From NCBI GenBank assembly GCA_018398585.1, contig JAGTTD010000026.1, positions 997,001-1,061,000 on the forward strand: a DNA stretch of 64,000 nt. The letters run 5' to 3'. The position numbers and the translations under genes were made by a program. The notes below the pieces were generated by a model. The model worked only from the letters and a program-made list of their open reading frames with translations, was not told the DNA's origin and searched no databases. Source of the DNA: Simmondsia chinensis. Its lineage: Eukaryota; Streptophyta; Magnoliopsida; Caryophyllales; Simmondsiaceae. This document shows positions 10,301-20,100 of this stretch, piece after piece. Within the stretch, counting starts at the first letter, position 1; the number at the start of each line of letters is the position of its first letter.

Positions 10301-12213
10301 TTCCAAGTCCGCCAACTGAACCCCTCCCTCTCCGGATGACTACTACTCCCCCTAGCCTTCCTCTCCCCAGCCCTATGGACCTTGGTCCCTCCACTCATAA
10401 CCAAGACCCTAGCCCTCACCCCGACATTCCTATTGTCGAACCTGAGGCTGCGATTCTCCCCGAACCCACCTGTACTCCCATCTCGGTTCCTGCCTCGGCA
10501 GAACCGTCGGGGCCTCCTCCACCGGACCCTCCTATCCCCTCCCCACCCAAGCCCTCACACTCGGCCGCACTCGACCCCAACAACAACCTTAATGTCCACC
10601 CCATGCGAACTCGACTCAAGGATGGTATTCGAAAAACTCGATATTCCCTATCCCTATCATCCATTACCGTCATCCAAGAACCTACGTGTTACTCCCAAGC
10701 CATTAAAAATCCCAAATGGCAAGAGGCTATGGCAGATGAATTTAACGCCCTAATTCTAAATAGCACTTGGGAACTTGTCCCCCCCAATCCCAAACATAAC
10801 ATTGTAGGAAGCACTTGGAAATATCGGGTCAAACACAAAGCGGATGGCTCCGTCGACCAGTTTAAAGCTCGCCTTGTTGCCCAAGGCTTTCACCAACGTG
10901 AAGGTATTGACTTCAAAGAGACCTTTAGTCCAGTCGTCAAGCCCTCTACCATACGCTTTGTCCTCACACTTGCGATCACTAATAAATGGCAAATTAAACA
11001 ACTCGATGTTAAAAATGCTTTGCTTCATGGCCATCTTAAAGAAGAAGTCTACATGAAGCAACCTAAGGGTTTCATACACCCCCAATTCCCCGATCATGTC
11101 TGTCGCCTTCATAAGGCCCTATATGGTCTCAAACAAGCCCCCCGGGCCTGGTTTCACGGCTTCAGTACCTTCCTCTACAGCCTCGGCTTCACCTGTTGTA
11201 GAGCTGATACCTCTCTCTTCCTTTTCTGCTCTACGAATGATATCATATGCCTGTTACTCTATGTTGATGACATAATTCTTACAGGATCAAACCCCCACTC
11301 CCTTGACACCCTCATTCGCACCCTTTCCACTCAATTTGCCATGAAAGACCTCGGTCCCCTTCACTACTTCCTAGGGATTGAGGCCCAAAAGACAAACACT
11401 GGCATGTTTCTCTCCCAGCATCGCTACACTATTGACCTCCTCCGCAAACATAAGATGGAGGATGCCAAACCCATTAAAACCCCCCTCCCAGCTCGGGCCC
11501 ATCTATCCCTGACTGAGGGTGACGTATTGCCAGACCCTACTGAGTACCGTAGTGCGGTTGGGGCTCTGCAATATCTCACCATGACTAGTCCCAATATATG
11601 TTATGTTGTTAATCTTGTTTTCCAGTTTATGCATGCTCCTAGGACTAGTCGTTGGCAGGTTGTGAAGCAAATCCTTCGATACCTCAAAAGCACCCCAGAT
11701 CACGGCCTAACGATCCTTTCTAGTGCTTGCATATCTGTCGTTGTCTATGCTGATGCTGATTGGGGAGGATGCCCCGATACTCGTTGCTCCACCACTGGTT
11801 ATGCCGTCTTCCTTGGGTCCACCCTCATCTCCTGGCGAGCCAAGAAACAAGCTACTGTCTCAAAGTCATCCATTGAATCCGAATATCGTGCTGTCGCCCA
11901 AGCCGCTGCTGAAGCAGACTGGGTTCGCTACCTCATGCGCGACATCGGTCTCACACACTTCGGCCCTATCATCATCTACTGTGACAATGTCTCTGCTTCA
12001 TATATTGCATCCAACCCTATCTCCAATGACCGAATTAAACATGTTGACGTTGATTTTCACTACGTTCGCGAGAAAGTTCTCAAAGGAGATCTTCAAGTTC
12101 GCTATACTCCCACAACTCAACAGATAGCCGACATCTTCACCAAAGGACTCGGTACTACCTTGTTTCACTATCACAAAAACAATCTTCATGTCGCTGTTCC
12201 ACCTTCAGATTGA
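7384..12213 (+). CDS. Copia-1 Gag-Pol polyprotein, intact
   Basis: One uninterrupted frame of 1609 codons encodes all retrotransposition functions. The start chosen (MAANN...) matches the MATN... start of the related Copia-2; an in-frame ATG 18 bases upstream is possible. Gag core lies at about residues 203-394, followed by a Gly/Arg-rich tract. The zinc knuckle C-X2-C-X4-H-X4-C is at 483-496. Protease has DSGA with Asp528. The integrase has its H..H near 655-662, CXXC at 685/688, and catalytic Asp715, Asp777 and Glu813. RT has YVDD at 1293-1296. RNase H begins at Asp1457 (DADWGG) with the later SIESEY and YCDN motifs. A Pro-rich linker separates integrase and RT. I see no missing catalytic residue. 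Confidence 0.96.
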   Translation: MAANNNNTTPPPTATSRPTTTPVTVGTGHPNAGSPVNFRVVGPMVVSDFSHIGSISSGLTLNGLTSIGVAIPGSPLATTRPQFSQSFGSGIPTLLSSLPPLAAAGTTTSVGGYRTSLPFDPSHPYLTVPPLGAAPVATSSPHTSNAGGALGAGLAGGVAAGAGAGAGFPSLTFPNINPNLHHTTSTPLLLPLSSISNIITIKLENATDYTAWREQFFMLLISHQLMGYIDGTFPCPLTYIKTNNGPSLPNPDYINWVRTDQSLRSCIAATLSRSLLNDIVRQPTSKAMWDALVKRFRDHSLAKEFDLRSQIINLKKDGKTMDKYLSELKSIADDLAAIDSPIANREIVHYALYGLPIEYAAFATLTRNTSPTPPFEKVKTDLLNEERAQNRYQGRPTSDQHHALVASNAGAQGSNSGRGGRGRGQGHNSGRRGNRGGQNGGQYQHQQHQSGHHNLHPQLPQPRPPGNASPISHGILGPGPKLCQICNQLGHNAVSCPYRFDHSSYPDPSHSLAAMSIADSQDYSWYPDSGATNHMTPNAGMLRSLLPYRGQKRVLVGNGALLPVTHVGSSTINTKTRQLQLRNVMLVPNLTHNLLSIKRLCHDNLCTVEFDSNFFCVKDKATGTPLLRVRSNGALYSFSPHSLGLMAQTLSGHLWHCRLGHLGRPMLDILCSRKLIPSSRFTAFCQDCNLGKSHRLPFQRVSHFATSPLHLIHSDVWQSPVASNSYYKYYVNFIDDFTRFTWLYPMKQKSEVFDIFDTFKTLVENQFSTKIKIFQSDGGGEFDHHRMHTLCRQHGIHFRLSCPDTPQQNGVAERKHKHIIEMARTLLIQSRLPCTFWDDAACTACFIINHLPTPVLKNSSPFEKLFKRFPDYTSFRVFGCACYPNITPRAPHKLAPRSLPCIFIGYAARYKGYRCLDPTTGKIYTNRHVKFNESSFPYPELVNPTHASEPGSTATVVDLPLPLVITTTPGTTFPSPPTEPLPLRMTTTPPSLPLPSPMDLGPSTHNQDPSPHPDIPIVEPEAAILPEPTCTPISVPASAEPSGPPPPDPPIPSPPKPSHSAALDPNNNLNVHPMRTRLKDGIRKTRYSLSLSSITVIQEPTCYSQAIKNPKWQEAMADEFNALILNSTWELVPPNPKHNIVGSTWKYRVKHKADGSVDQFKARLVAQGFHQREGIDFKETFSPVVKPSTIRFVLTLAITNKWQIKQLDVKNALLHGHLKEEVYMKQPKGFIHPQFPDHVCRLHKALYGLKQAPRAWFHGFSTFLYSLGFTCCRADTSLFLFCSTNDIICLLLYVDDIILTGSNPHSLDTLIRTLSTQFAMKDLGPLHYFLGIEAQKTNTGMFLSQHRYTIDLLRKHKMEDAKPIKTPLPARAHLSLTEGDVLPDPTEYRSAVGALQYLTMTSPNICYVVNLVFQFMHAPRTSRWQVVKQILRYLKSTPDHGLTILSSACISVVVYADADWGGCPDTRCSTTGYAVFLGSTLISWRAKKQATVSKSSIESEYRAVAQAAAEADWVRYLMRDIGLTHFGPIIIYCDNVSASYIASNPISNDRIKHVDVDFHYVREKVLKGDLQVRYTPTTQQIADIFTKGLGTTLFHYHKNNLHVAVPPSD

Positions 12214-12220
12214 GGGGGCC
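12210..12220 (+). other. Copia-1 polypurine tract
   Basis: TTGAGGGGGCC immediately precedes the 3' LTR. The stop codon of the polyprotein overlaps its start. The same tract flanks the 3' LTR of Copia-2. Confidence 0.85.
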
Positions 12221-12387
12221 TATTAGAGTATATTATCTCTAGGATTTATTCAAATTATTGTACAATTATAATTTCTTGATTTATTCCTTGATTTACTCTC
12301 TTACCATATAGAATTAGCTATATATATAGGTTATGTATTTCTCTTCTTTCATCACTCAATAGAATTGAGCATTGCAACTCTTCCACA
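12221..12387 (+). repeat. Copia-1 3' LTR
   Basis: A 167-bp copy of the 5' LTR with five substitutions, ending in CCACA just before the right-hand ACTTT duplication. Confidence 0.95.
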
Positions 12388-12413
12388 ACTTTAAATATTT
12401 AAAATAAATTTTT

Positions 12414-12676
12414 TAAAAAATATTTGGTTCAGATTCCCTGAGATTGGTAATATATTTTTCAAGTACCTTGAGATTTTGAAATGCTTTTGAGATGCCTGAA
12501 CTTTAGTAAAAAAAAATTTTCAAATACCCTCTGGTAACGGAGCCCTAACGGAGTTAAGCAGAAGGTACCTCAAAAAAAAAGTTACCAAAGTTCGAGGTAC
12601 CTCCAAAATATTTCAAAATATTAGGGTAACTAAAAAATATATTACCGAATCTCAGGGTATCTAAATCAAATTTTCT
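12414..12676. mobile_element. Fold-back MITE, family C
   Basis: Inverted halves carry 'gagattggtaatatattttt' on the left and the reverse 'aaaaatatattaccgaatct' on the right. It is the undisrupted counterpart of 5524-6121. No target duplication was found. Confidence 0.6.
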
Positions 12677-12741
12677 CTTAATTTTATTACAGAATAATAT
12701 AATATAAATTCTATAAAAATCATGCTATAATAAAAAGTAAA

Positions 12742-13130
12742 AGGGTTATTTAAGCCAAAGGTCCCTGTACTTTGTCCATTGTGTCAATTTGATCCTTATA
12801 CTTTTAATTATGTTAATTTAGTCTCTGAATAATTAAAAATGTGTCACTTTAGTCCTCTGATCAAATTTAAGTTATATTAATGATATAATTTTGAATGGTA
12901 AAATTATGCTAGATGAAAGTCACTTATTATTAAATTCATCTGTTTACTCAATTTAACCCAATTGGTAACTGAACCGTTAAAAATTTCATTAAAAATGCAA
13001 CATAATTTTTTCTCTAAGAATAAAATTGACGCATTTTAAATTATACATGGACTAAATTAATATAATTAAAAATATAAAAACTAAATTAATATAATAGTTA
13101 AAGTATAAAAATTTTTGACATAAATACAGT
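12742..13130. mobile_element. MITE family B
   Basis: It begins GGGTTATTTAAGCCAAAGG and ends near 'tttttgacataaatac'. The interior matches the complete family-B element at 26283-26614 phrase for phrase. The flanks do not form a clean duplication. Confidence 0.6.
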
Positions 13131-13504
13131 AATAATATACAATTAGGTGCTATTTTGTTTTGGAAGAAATGTTTGCACGTAACCACAAAGAAAAGTTAAG
13201 GGCTAATAAAAGAATTTTTGTAAGAGTCTTCATTCTTCTTGTAATTATAATATCATTGGTCTCTATAATAAGCATGGTTGGTCGTGATATTTTTTAGGCC
13301 TCAAGTGGAATTTTTAAAAGAAGTCATTTATATGTAATAAATTATAATAATTCTGACTATAAAATTTACTAATATTATCAACTGATACTTTAAAAATTAC
13401 AATTTTAAAAATCTGGGGCCCTTAAAATTCTAGAGCCTCAAACAGATGCTTAAATTACTTCAAAGTATATCCAACTCTCGTAATAAGAAAAATGTTTACA
13501 AAAA
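13131..13504. other. AT-rich DNA, no gene
   Basis: No coding region, repeat boundary or regulatory structure is recognised. Confidence 0.5.
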
Positions 13505-13526
13505 GTAATCAAGAGTCAAGAAAAGG

Positions 13527-13694
13527 TAATTAATTGATGGTGTTATTTGGAGGCGTTTAAATACTTCAGGTTGGGAGTTCTCGAAAACAGCCTCATTTTT
13601 ACTCGAAAGGGGTAAGCCTGCGTACATCCACATTTTTCAGACTCTGCTTTTTGTGGGAGCCTTAAATACCGAGACTGCTGCTGCTGTTGTTGTT
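13527..13694 (+). mobile_element. Au-like SINE with 22-bp TSD
   Basis: The flanks 13505-13526 and 13695-13716 match at 21 of 22 bases. The body carries diverged Au-like motifs ('aaacagcctc', 'gcctgcgtacatccaca', 'gtgggagcctt') and a CTG/TTG-repeat tail. About 40 bp before the body is unrecognised, and there is no 5S head. Confidence 0.85.
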
Positions 13695-13859
13695 GTAATC
13701 AAAAGTCAAGAAAAGGGAGCTGCGGAGTCTGCTAGAAAGCTGACTTCTAGATAGCAATCTACGAAGGCCATTATTTTTTTTTTTTTTTTTTTTTTTTGTG
13801 GTTTCATTCAAATAAGGCAACGGCAGTTGGTAGGAATTAGAAAATTATATCTATATCTT

Positions 13860-14608
13860 GACTTTTTTTACAAACTATCACATTTAAAAAAAAAAAAAAA
13901 AAAGCAAAATAACACAATTTTAAAAATATTTAACAAACTAACATAGTTTACTATTTATGACCTTTTACACACCATTTCAAAAGAATTACAAGGTTTAATA
14001 TCAGGTTGCACGACTGCCGGAATGTCGTGCAAGGGTTGCACGAAAGTCGTTATTAGCATATTTTATTTTATTATAATAAAATATTAATTAAAAAGTAGAT
14101 ATATTAGCATATAAAAATAAAATTTAATGATTAGTATTTATAAGTTAATAAATTTATTCAAAGTAAAATAAAATATTATATGAAAGAGGAGTAGAGGATC
14201 AAGATAAAACTTGAATAAAGGTTTTACCATTCGTGTAAAAATACAAAAAAAAAAAAAAAAATGAATAAAAGTAATAAAAAAGTAGGTATAAGGGGATTCA
14301 AACCCGCAACTTTGAGAAGCATGTAAAGGCATCTTTACCATTAGACTACTAGTTCCATTATTGATCTTAAAACATATATATTTTTATATAATATAAATTA
14401 AAAAATAAAAAAAATTAATTTTGGACGTTGTGCAACCACTTTGCACGACGCTCCAGCCGTTGTGCAACCTGATATTAAAACTTGTAATCCATTCCAAATG
14501 GCGTGCAAAAGGTCATGAACGGTAAACTATGCTAGTTTGCTAAATATTTTCAAAATTGTGTTATTTTGCTAATTTTTTTTTTAAATGTGATAGTTTGCAA
14601 AATAAGTC
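13860..14608. mobile_element. Mutator-like MITE with about 190-bp TIRs
   Basis: Left arm 13860-14050 is the inverse of right arm about 14420-14608. Both contain 'caaactatcacattt' at the edge and 'gtttaatatcaggttgca' or its diverged reverse inside. Flanks CTATATCTT (13851-13859) and CTAAATATT (14609-14617) match at 7 of 9. The centre carries a tRNA-like segment. There is no coding capacity. Confidence 0.75.
14283..14357 (-). repeat. tRNA-like sequence inside a Mutator MITE
   Basis: Read on the minus strand, TAATGGTAAAGATGC resembles an A box and GGGTTTGAATCCCC a T-loop/B box, spaced about as in a tRNA. The acceptor ends do not pair, so it is not a functional tRNA gene; a captured tRNA-derived SINE head is more likely. 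Confidence 0.45.
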
Positions 14609-14617
14609 CTAAATATT

Positions 14618-15992
14618 CTACGACCGCCCCTTAACGAACTCTTATCAAGCCCTTATCAAATTGTTCATGAACATTAGCGAGCCGAGCAACCCTCTGTTCG
14701 AACTCGGCTCGTTAAACTTATCGAGTATGCTCGAAATCGGCTCGAAAAGCTGTCAAGCCCTCCTAATGAGCATGAACGAGTATTACAACGCCGATGACCT
14801 ATCCACGCCGACATTTATTAACACTGGACAAAATCACCCTTATATAATTAACGATGCTTTAAATATTTAAAAAAATAATTTCAAATTTTATAAAAAAAAA
14901 AAACAGATAATCCCTACTATTACAACCCTGACGACCTCTCCCCACCAATATCGCTATTGTTGCCGACCTCTGTTCACCACCAGCACTGCCATAGTAGATC
15001 TCTCCTACTTTCTATTCACTTTTTTTAATATTTAATATATTTTTTAATTCTTTAAAATATTTTTTAAGTATTTAAAGTATTTTTGTGAATATATGGAATG
15101 TTTTTCTAATATTTAAATATTTTTTAATTATTTTTAATATTTAAATATTATAATGTATTTTTATCTGTTGAATTTTTATACATAATTTTTATATTTAATA
15201 AATAAAATACTTTTTAATATATAAGTATTATACTAATATTTAAAATATTTTGTACATATTTCAAATATTTTTTGAATTTTTAAAATATTTTTAATGTTGA
15301 ATATTTTAAAAATATTTAAATAATTGTTTAAATATATAAAATATATTTATATAATATCCAAATTATCTAAGCTAATAAACAAATTGAAAAATCTTTTACC
15401 CCTTTCCTTGTTATGAATGTTGCAATAGGGGGAGTAGTGCAAACGTTTTAACTTCATTTGGGAGGTAAACTTTTTAATGTGGTACATATTAATGGTAAAC
15501 CAAACAAGATTAAAAGCAGTGTAATGGTTATCCATGTAACCATTAACCTCTGTTCATCCTATACCAAATATACCCTAAGTTGTACAATGAGGGTAACAAG
15601 CTATACACATATTATCAATAAAACAAAAGTTTATTTGGACACGACAAAAACTTAGGGTTTTTTTATTAATACAATAAAAATTTAGGGGCTTTTTTATTAA
15701 TTTTAAAGGACATTGATCTATTTATTATTTCTAAAAATATCGGAGTACAAAAATATAAATAACCCATAAAGGTATGTAGTTTTTTTAATATCTAAACATC
15801 GTTTGTGCATCGAATGGAAACAAACTAGCTAGAAACAACGCGAAAAAAACAATAGTTAATTTCTAAAAATTCAACTGTTTCAAAGACAAATGATAATAAC
15901 ATTTGTCAAATACGATATTTTAAAATATACAAATAACTGTGCATCACATGGGAAAAATCTAGTGTATGTGTATATATATTAGGAGATAAATC
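14618..15992. other. AT-rich DNA with repeat fragments
   Basis: About 14640-14800 is rich in GCTCG/CGAGC words as in hAT MITEs. Two dinucleotide-poor, TTTAAATATT-rich stretches cover 15010-15350. About 15640-15770 is a right arm of MITE family E. No gene is recognised. Confidence 0.5.
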
Positions 15993-16028
15993 TAAGGCCT
16001 CATTTGATATGCAGGAAGTAAACATAGG

Positions 16029-16321
16029 TGTCAAAAAACCAACTTTCCCAAAAGCTTAAACCGATTGGTGAAGACCCACGAATAGTTTTATACTCTAACA
16101 TGCCCTCTCAAACGAATGTCCCTTAGGTTTGAAGTGTGAATAGTACACATGCTCACTTTATACTTGTACTTAAATTGTTTTTAATATTGAAAGTGGAGAC
16201 TGTCGAGATTCGAACTCGTGGCCTCTTAGTCAAAAACGCTCTGATACAATGTCAAGGAACCATCTTTTCCAAAAGTTTAAACTGATAGGTGAAGGCTCAG
16301 AAATAGTTTTATACTCTAACA
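16029..16321 (-). mobile_element. TRIM retrotransposon with 72-bp LTRs
   Basis: Two 72-bp direct repeats (16029-16100 and 16250-16321) start TGTTAGAGTATAAAAC and end TGACA when read on the minus strand. A diverged initiator-Met primer-binding site (plus 16238-16249) adjoins the right LTR and a purine tract adjoins the left one. The internal part is 149 bp and non-coding. The 5-bp flanks ATAGG and ACGGG match at only 3 of 5. Related copies are at 34853-35090, 35695-35980 and 45542-45835. Confidence 0.8.
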
Positions 16322-16483
16322 ACGGGAAGTATAAATTCATGGGAAGTATAAATGTTGGTTCTTGTTTGATTGACAGAAAGAAGGTAGAATACAGTGGAAA
16401 GTAATTTCCAATTCTTTCAAAACGCAGAAATTAACTTACCTAACTCCCCCTAGGTAAGTTCTAATTCCTTCATTTTTAACTAA

Positions 16484-16938
16484 TGTTATGTGCATGGAAT
16501 ATCTTGGCAGATATTCCAGAATATTTTAGAATATTCTAGATCTTATATTTTATATTTTTGATATTATATATGATATTATAGTGATACTTTCCTTTTCTAG
16601 TATTTCCTTAATTGGCGTTGCTTGCTAGGCAAGTATTAGGGTTTGCATAAGTGACGGCTAGGGTTTTGGCATGAGTAGAAGCATAGCTAGGGTTAGCAAG
16701 TAGTATAAATATAATGTACTTGTTATCAATTGATCTATCCAATGCAATGAAGAATATGAATTTATTTTATCTTTCTCATGTTATTATTCCCTCTTATTCT
16801 TTCTCATCTAACTCTCCTTCTCTTCTCATCTCAATTCTAACTCAATTTCTCTCTCTCACCTCAACTCTAAGCCTCTATTTTCCATCATGAGCCTAGCCTC
16901 ATGAATATCCCCCGTCACCAACCCTTGGGTTTGTGACA
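16484..16938 (+). mobile_element. Solo LTR, 455 bp
   Basis: It begins TGTTATGTGCATGG, ends GTTTGTGACA, and is flanked by ACTAA at 16479-16483 and 16939-16943. A TATA-like 'tagtataaatata' lies in the middle, with CT-rich 'tttctcatctaactct' sequence near the 3' end as in the solo LTRs at 53990 and 54985. No internal region remains. Confidence 0.85.
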
Positions 16939-16975
16939 ACTAACTCCCTAAGGAAGTTCTATTTCCCATCCTAAC

Positions 16976-17148
16976 TGTGAAATAATATGTTTGAATAATG
17001 AACGAGTACATAGGAGGCCTCAATATATAGGCAAAGTACAATGACCAAAAGACTATAATGTCCCTATAGATTACATAAGTCAAAGGGCAAAAGGGTAAAT
17101 CACAAAACCCTAGGAACATTCTAGAATACTCTAGAATATAGTCTAATA
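16976..17148 (-). repeat. Copia-2 3' LTR
   Basis: 173 bp, ending TTTCACA on the minus strand. It carries TA...CA termini like Copia-1. Confidence 0.92.
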
Positions 17149-17155
17149 GGCCCCC

Positions 17156-20100
17156 TCAATCCGAGCGGGGTGGTAGCACGCGAAGATTGGCCTTGTGTTG
17201 AAAGAAGCGATCAGCGGCAAGACCCTTGGTAAGGATATCTGCAACCTGTTTGTTGGTCGGCGTATAGTGGACTTGGAGATCACTCTTGAGGACCTTCTCT
17301 CGAACATAGTGAAAATCAACATCCACATGCTTGCTACGGTCATTGGATACCTGATTAGCGGTAAGGTATGAGGTGGAAATATTGTCACAGTAAACGATGA
17401 TAGGTCCTGTGTGCCGAAGAGCGAGATCGCGCATGATGTAACGGAAACAGTCACTTTCAGCAACAACTTGAGCCACAGCCCGATACTCAGATTCCGTCGT
17501 GCTTTTAGAGACAGTTATCTGCTTTTTGGCACGCCAAGAGATAAGATTGGGTCCAAGGTAGACAGCGTAGCCAGTGGTAGAGCGACGAGTGTCAGGGCAT
17601 CCACCCCAGACTGCATCAGCGAATGCTGTGAGAGAGAGAGTCGGGACAGGTTGTATGAGGAGACCATGATCAGGAGTAGACTTGAGATACCGAAGGATAC
17701 ACTTCACAGCCTGCCAGTGAGGGGTGCGAGGAGCATGCATGAATTGAGAGACCGGGTTTACAGCATAGCATATGTTCGGGGGGGTCATAGTGAGGTACTA
17801 CAGAGCACCCACTGCACTTCTATACTCAGTAGGGTCCTCAAGAAGGTCCCCGTCACTCTGGGAGAGATGTGCTCAGGTAGGGAGGGGGGGTTTTAACTGG
17901 TTTGGCATCACAAAGACTGTGTTTGGTGAGAAGGTCAACAGTGTACTTGTGTTGAGAGAGAAAGAGGCCACTGGAGGTACGAGCGGCTTGGACGCCAAGA
18001 AAGAAATGCAATGGTCCAAGGTCTTTCATCGCAACTTGGGTGGAAAAAGACTTAATAAGGGTTGTTAAGTGCGAGTGGGCAAACCCAATGAGGATGATAT
18101 CGTTAACGTAGAGGAGACGACATGTGATATGGGAACGGGTTTTATGGATGAAAAGGGAGGAGTTGGCCCGACAACAAACAAAACCAAGACTAATAAGGAA
18201 CGTACTGAACCCCTGAAACCATGCCCGGGGAGCCTGTTTCAAACCATACAACGCTTTGCGAAGGCGACATACATGATTAGGGTATTTCGGATGTATGAAG
18301 CCCTGTGGTTATTTCATATAAACTTTTTCCTTAAGATGACCATGTAGGAAAGCTTTTTTAACGTCCAACTGCTGTATAGGCCAGTTGTAAGTGACAGCAA
18401 GTGTGAGGATAAAGCGTATGGTGGTGGGTTTTACAACCGGGCTAAAAGTCTCCATATAATCAAGGCCTTCACATTGGTGAAAACCCTGAGCAAAAAGGCG
18501 AGCTTTGAACCGTTCGACCGAACCATCGGCTTTATACTTCACTTTATATTTCCAAGCACTTCCTACAAGGTTTTTCGAGGGATCATGGGGAACAAGGTCC
18601 CAAGTGTGGTTAAGGAGGAGGGCATTAAATTCATCCGCCATGGCTTGCTGCCACTGGGGATTTTTAGCAACATGCGAGTAACGTGTGGGCTCTTGGATAA
18701 CTGTAATGGAAGACAGAGTAAGTGGGTATCGAGGTTTGCGGATTCCGTCCTTAAGTCTTGTACGCATGGGATGCACATTTTGAACCGGTGAATGTGGGGA
18801 GCGACGCAAGGCAGACTCGGAGCTTGGGTCAGACATGGCACCCGGGATGGATGATGAGGCAGCGTCACCATTAGGGACAGAGCTCAGGGAAGCAGAGGGG
18901 GAGGGGGTTGCAGTCTCTGGCGAGGGCAGCACAGGCAAGGGTAGCGAGGGTGGCCGGGTTGGAGCACCAACACCAGCAAGAGGGGGGTGAGCCGCTGGCA
19001 ATAGCGGTGATTGCCCATTGTTGGGCGGTAGGGCCGCAGCAGCGACCTGACTCGGGGTTCCTGAGGCAGTACCCGGGGAGGGGGAAGTATAGATGACTAA
19101 CGGGGCATTATGGGAAGCATCAGTTATGGGCATCTGAGAACTAACAAGTTCAGAATAAGGGAATCGAGTTTCATCAAATACAACATGCCTACTAACATAC
19201 ATTCATTTATTTAAAACTTCAAAACACCGATAACCTTTGTATCGAGCCGCATACCCAAGAAAGATGCAGGGAATGGAGCAGGGGGCTAATTTATGAGGGG
19301 CACGGGATGTGATGTTAGGATAGCATGCACACCCAAAGACTCTAAAACGTTTATAATCAGGATTGATACTAAAAAGCTTTTGGAAAGGAGAAAAATTAGA
19401 AAGATTTGGCGTGGAAAGACGGTTTATTGTAAAACATGCTGTGCAGAAGGTGTCATCCCAAAATTCGTAAAGAAGTTTGAAGTGAATTAGGAGAGTCCGT
19501 GCCATTTCAGATAAATGTTGATGCTTGCGTTCCGCCACCCCATTTTATTCAGGGGTATCAGGACAGGATAGTCGAAAATGAACTCCAGCATCCCGGCATA
19601 GCGCATTCATGCGCCGATGATCGAATTCACCTCCACCATCACTTTGAAAAACTTTGATTTTCTGGTTAAATTGGTTTTCAACTAAAGTTTTGAAATCGGT
19701 GAAAATGTCATAAACCTCATATTTGCGTCCCATCGGATATAGCCATGTAAAGCGGGAAAAGTCATCTACAAATAAAACATAGTCCTTATATTAGGAATTA
19801 GAGTAAATAGGCGACTGCCAAACATCAGAATATATAAGCTGTAAAGGCATGGTTGTATTATGTAGCACACGTTCGAAAGAAAGTTTCCTAGATTTACCCA
19901 AACAACATGAAGAGCATTTATCCAAAAATCTGACAGAAGGGCAAAATTGTTGTTTACATAAAGTATTAAGTACTGAATTCCCTAGATGCCCTAGTCGCTG
20001 ATGCCATAATGCACCGTGAGTGACCCGAGCAAGAAGCCCAACATCATGAGGTGAGAAGTTATAAAGCGGTCCATTACTGGGCACTCGTAGAAGCAGTGCC

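Larger units (their letters stand above)
7049..12387 (+). mobile_element. Copia-1: complete Ty1/copia LTR retrotransposon
   Basis: The element is 5339 bp with 167-bp LTRs at 7049-7215 and 12221-12387 that differ at five positions. A 5-bp target duplication, ACTTT, lies at 7044-7048 and 12388-12392. The primer-binding site follows the 5' LTR directly and the polypurine tract precedes the 3' LTR. The order protease-integrase-RT-RNase H identifies Ty1/copia. The short LTRs and glycine-rich Gag suggest the Ale/Retrofit side of the superfamily, but this is a guess. LTR termini are 5'-TA...CA-3', not the usual TG...CA. The element appears structurally complete and is the least-diverged LTR element in the window. 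Confidence 0.97.

Noticed and set aside
14283..14357. A working tRNA gene on the minus strand
   Set aside because: The A and B boxes are suggestive, but the acceptor arms do not pair and the segment lies inside a MITE.
17411..18347. Plus-strand open frames over the Copia-2 region
   Set aside because: They run antisense to clear RT and RNase H sequence and have no motif of their own.
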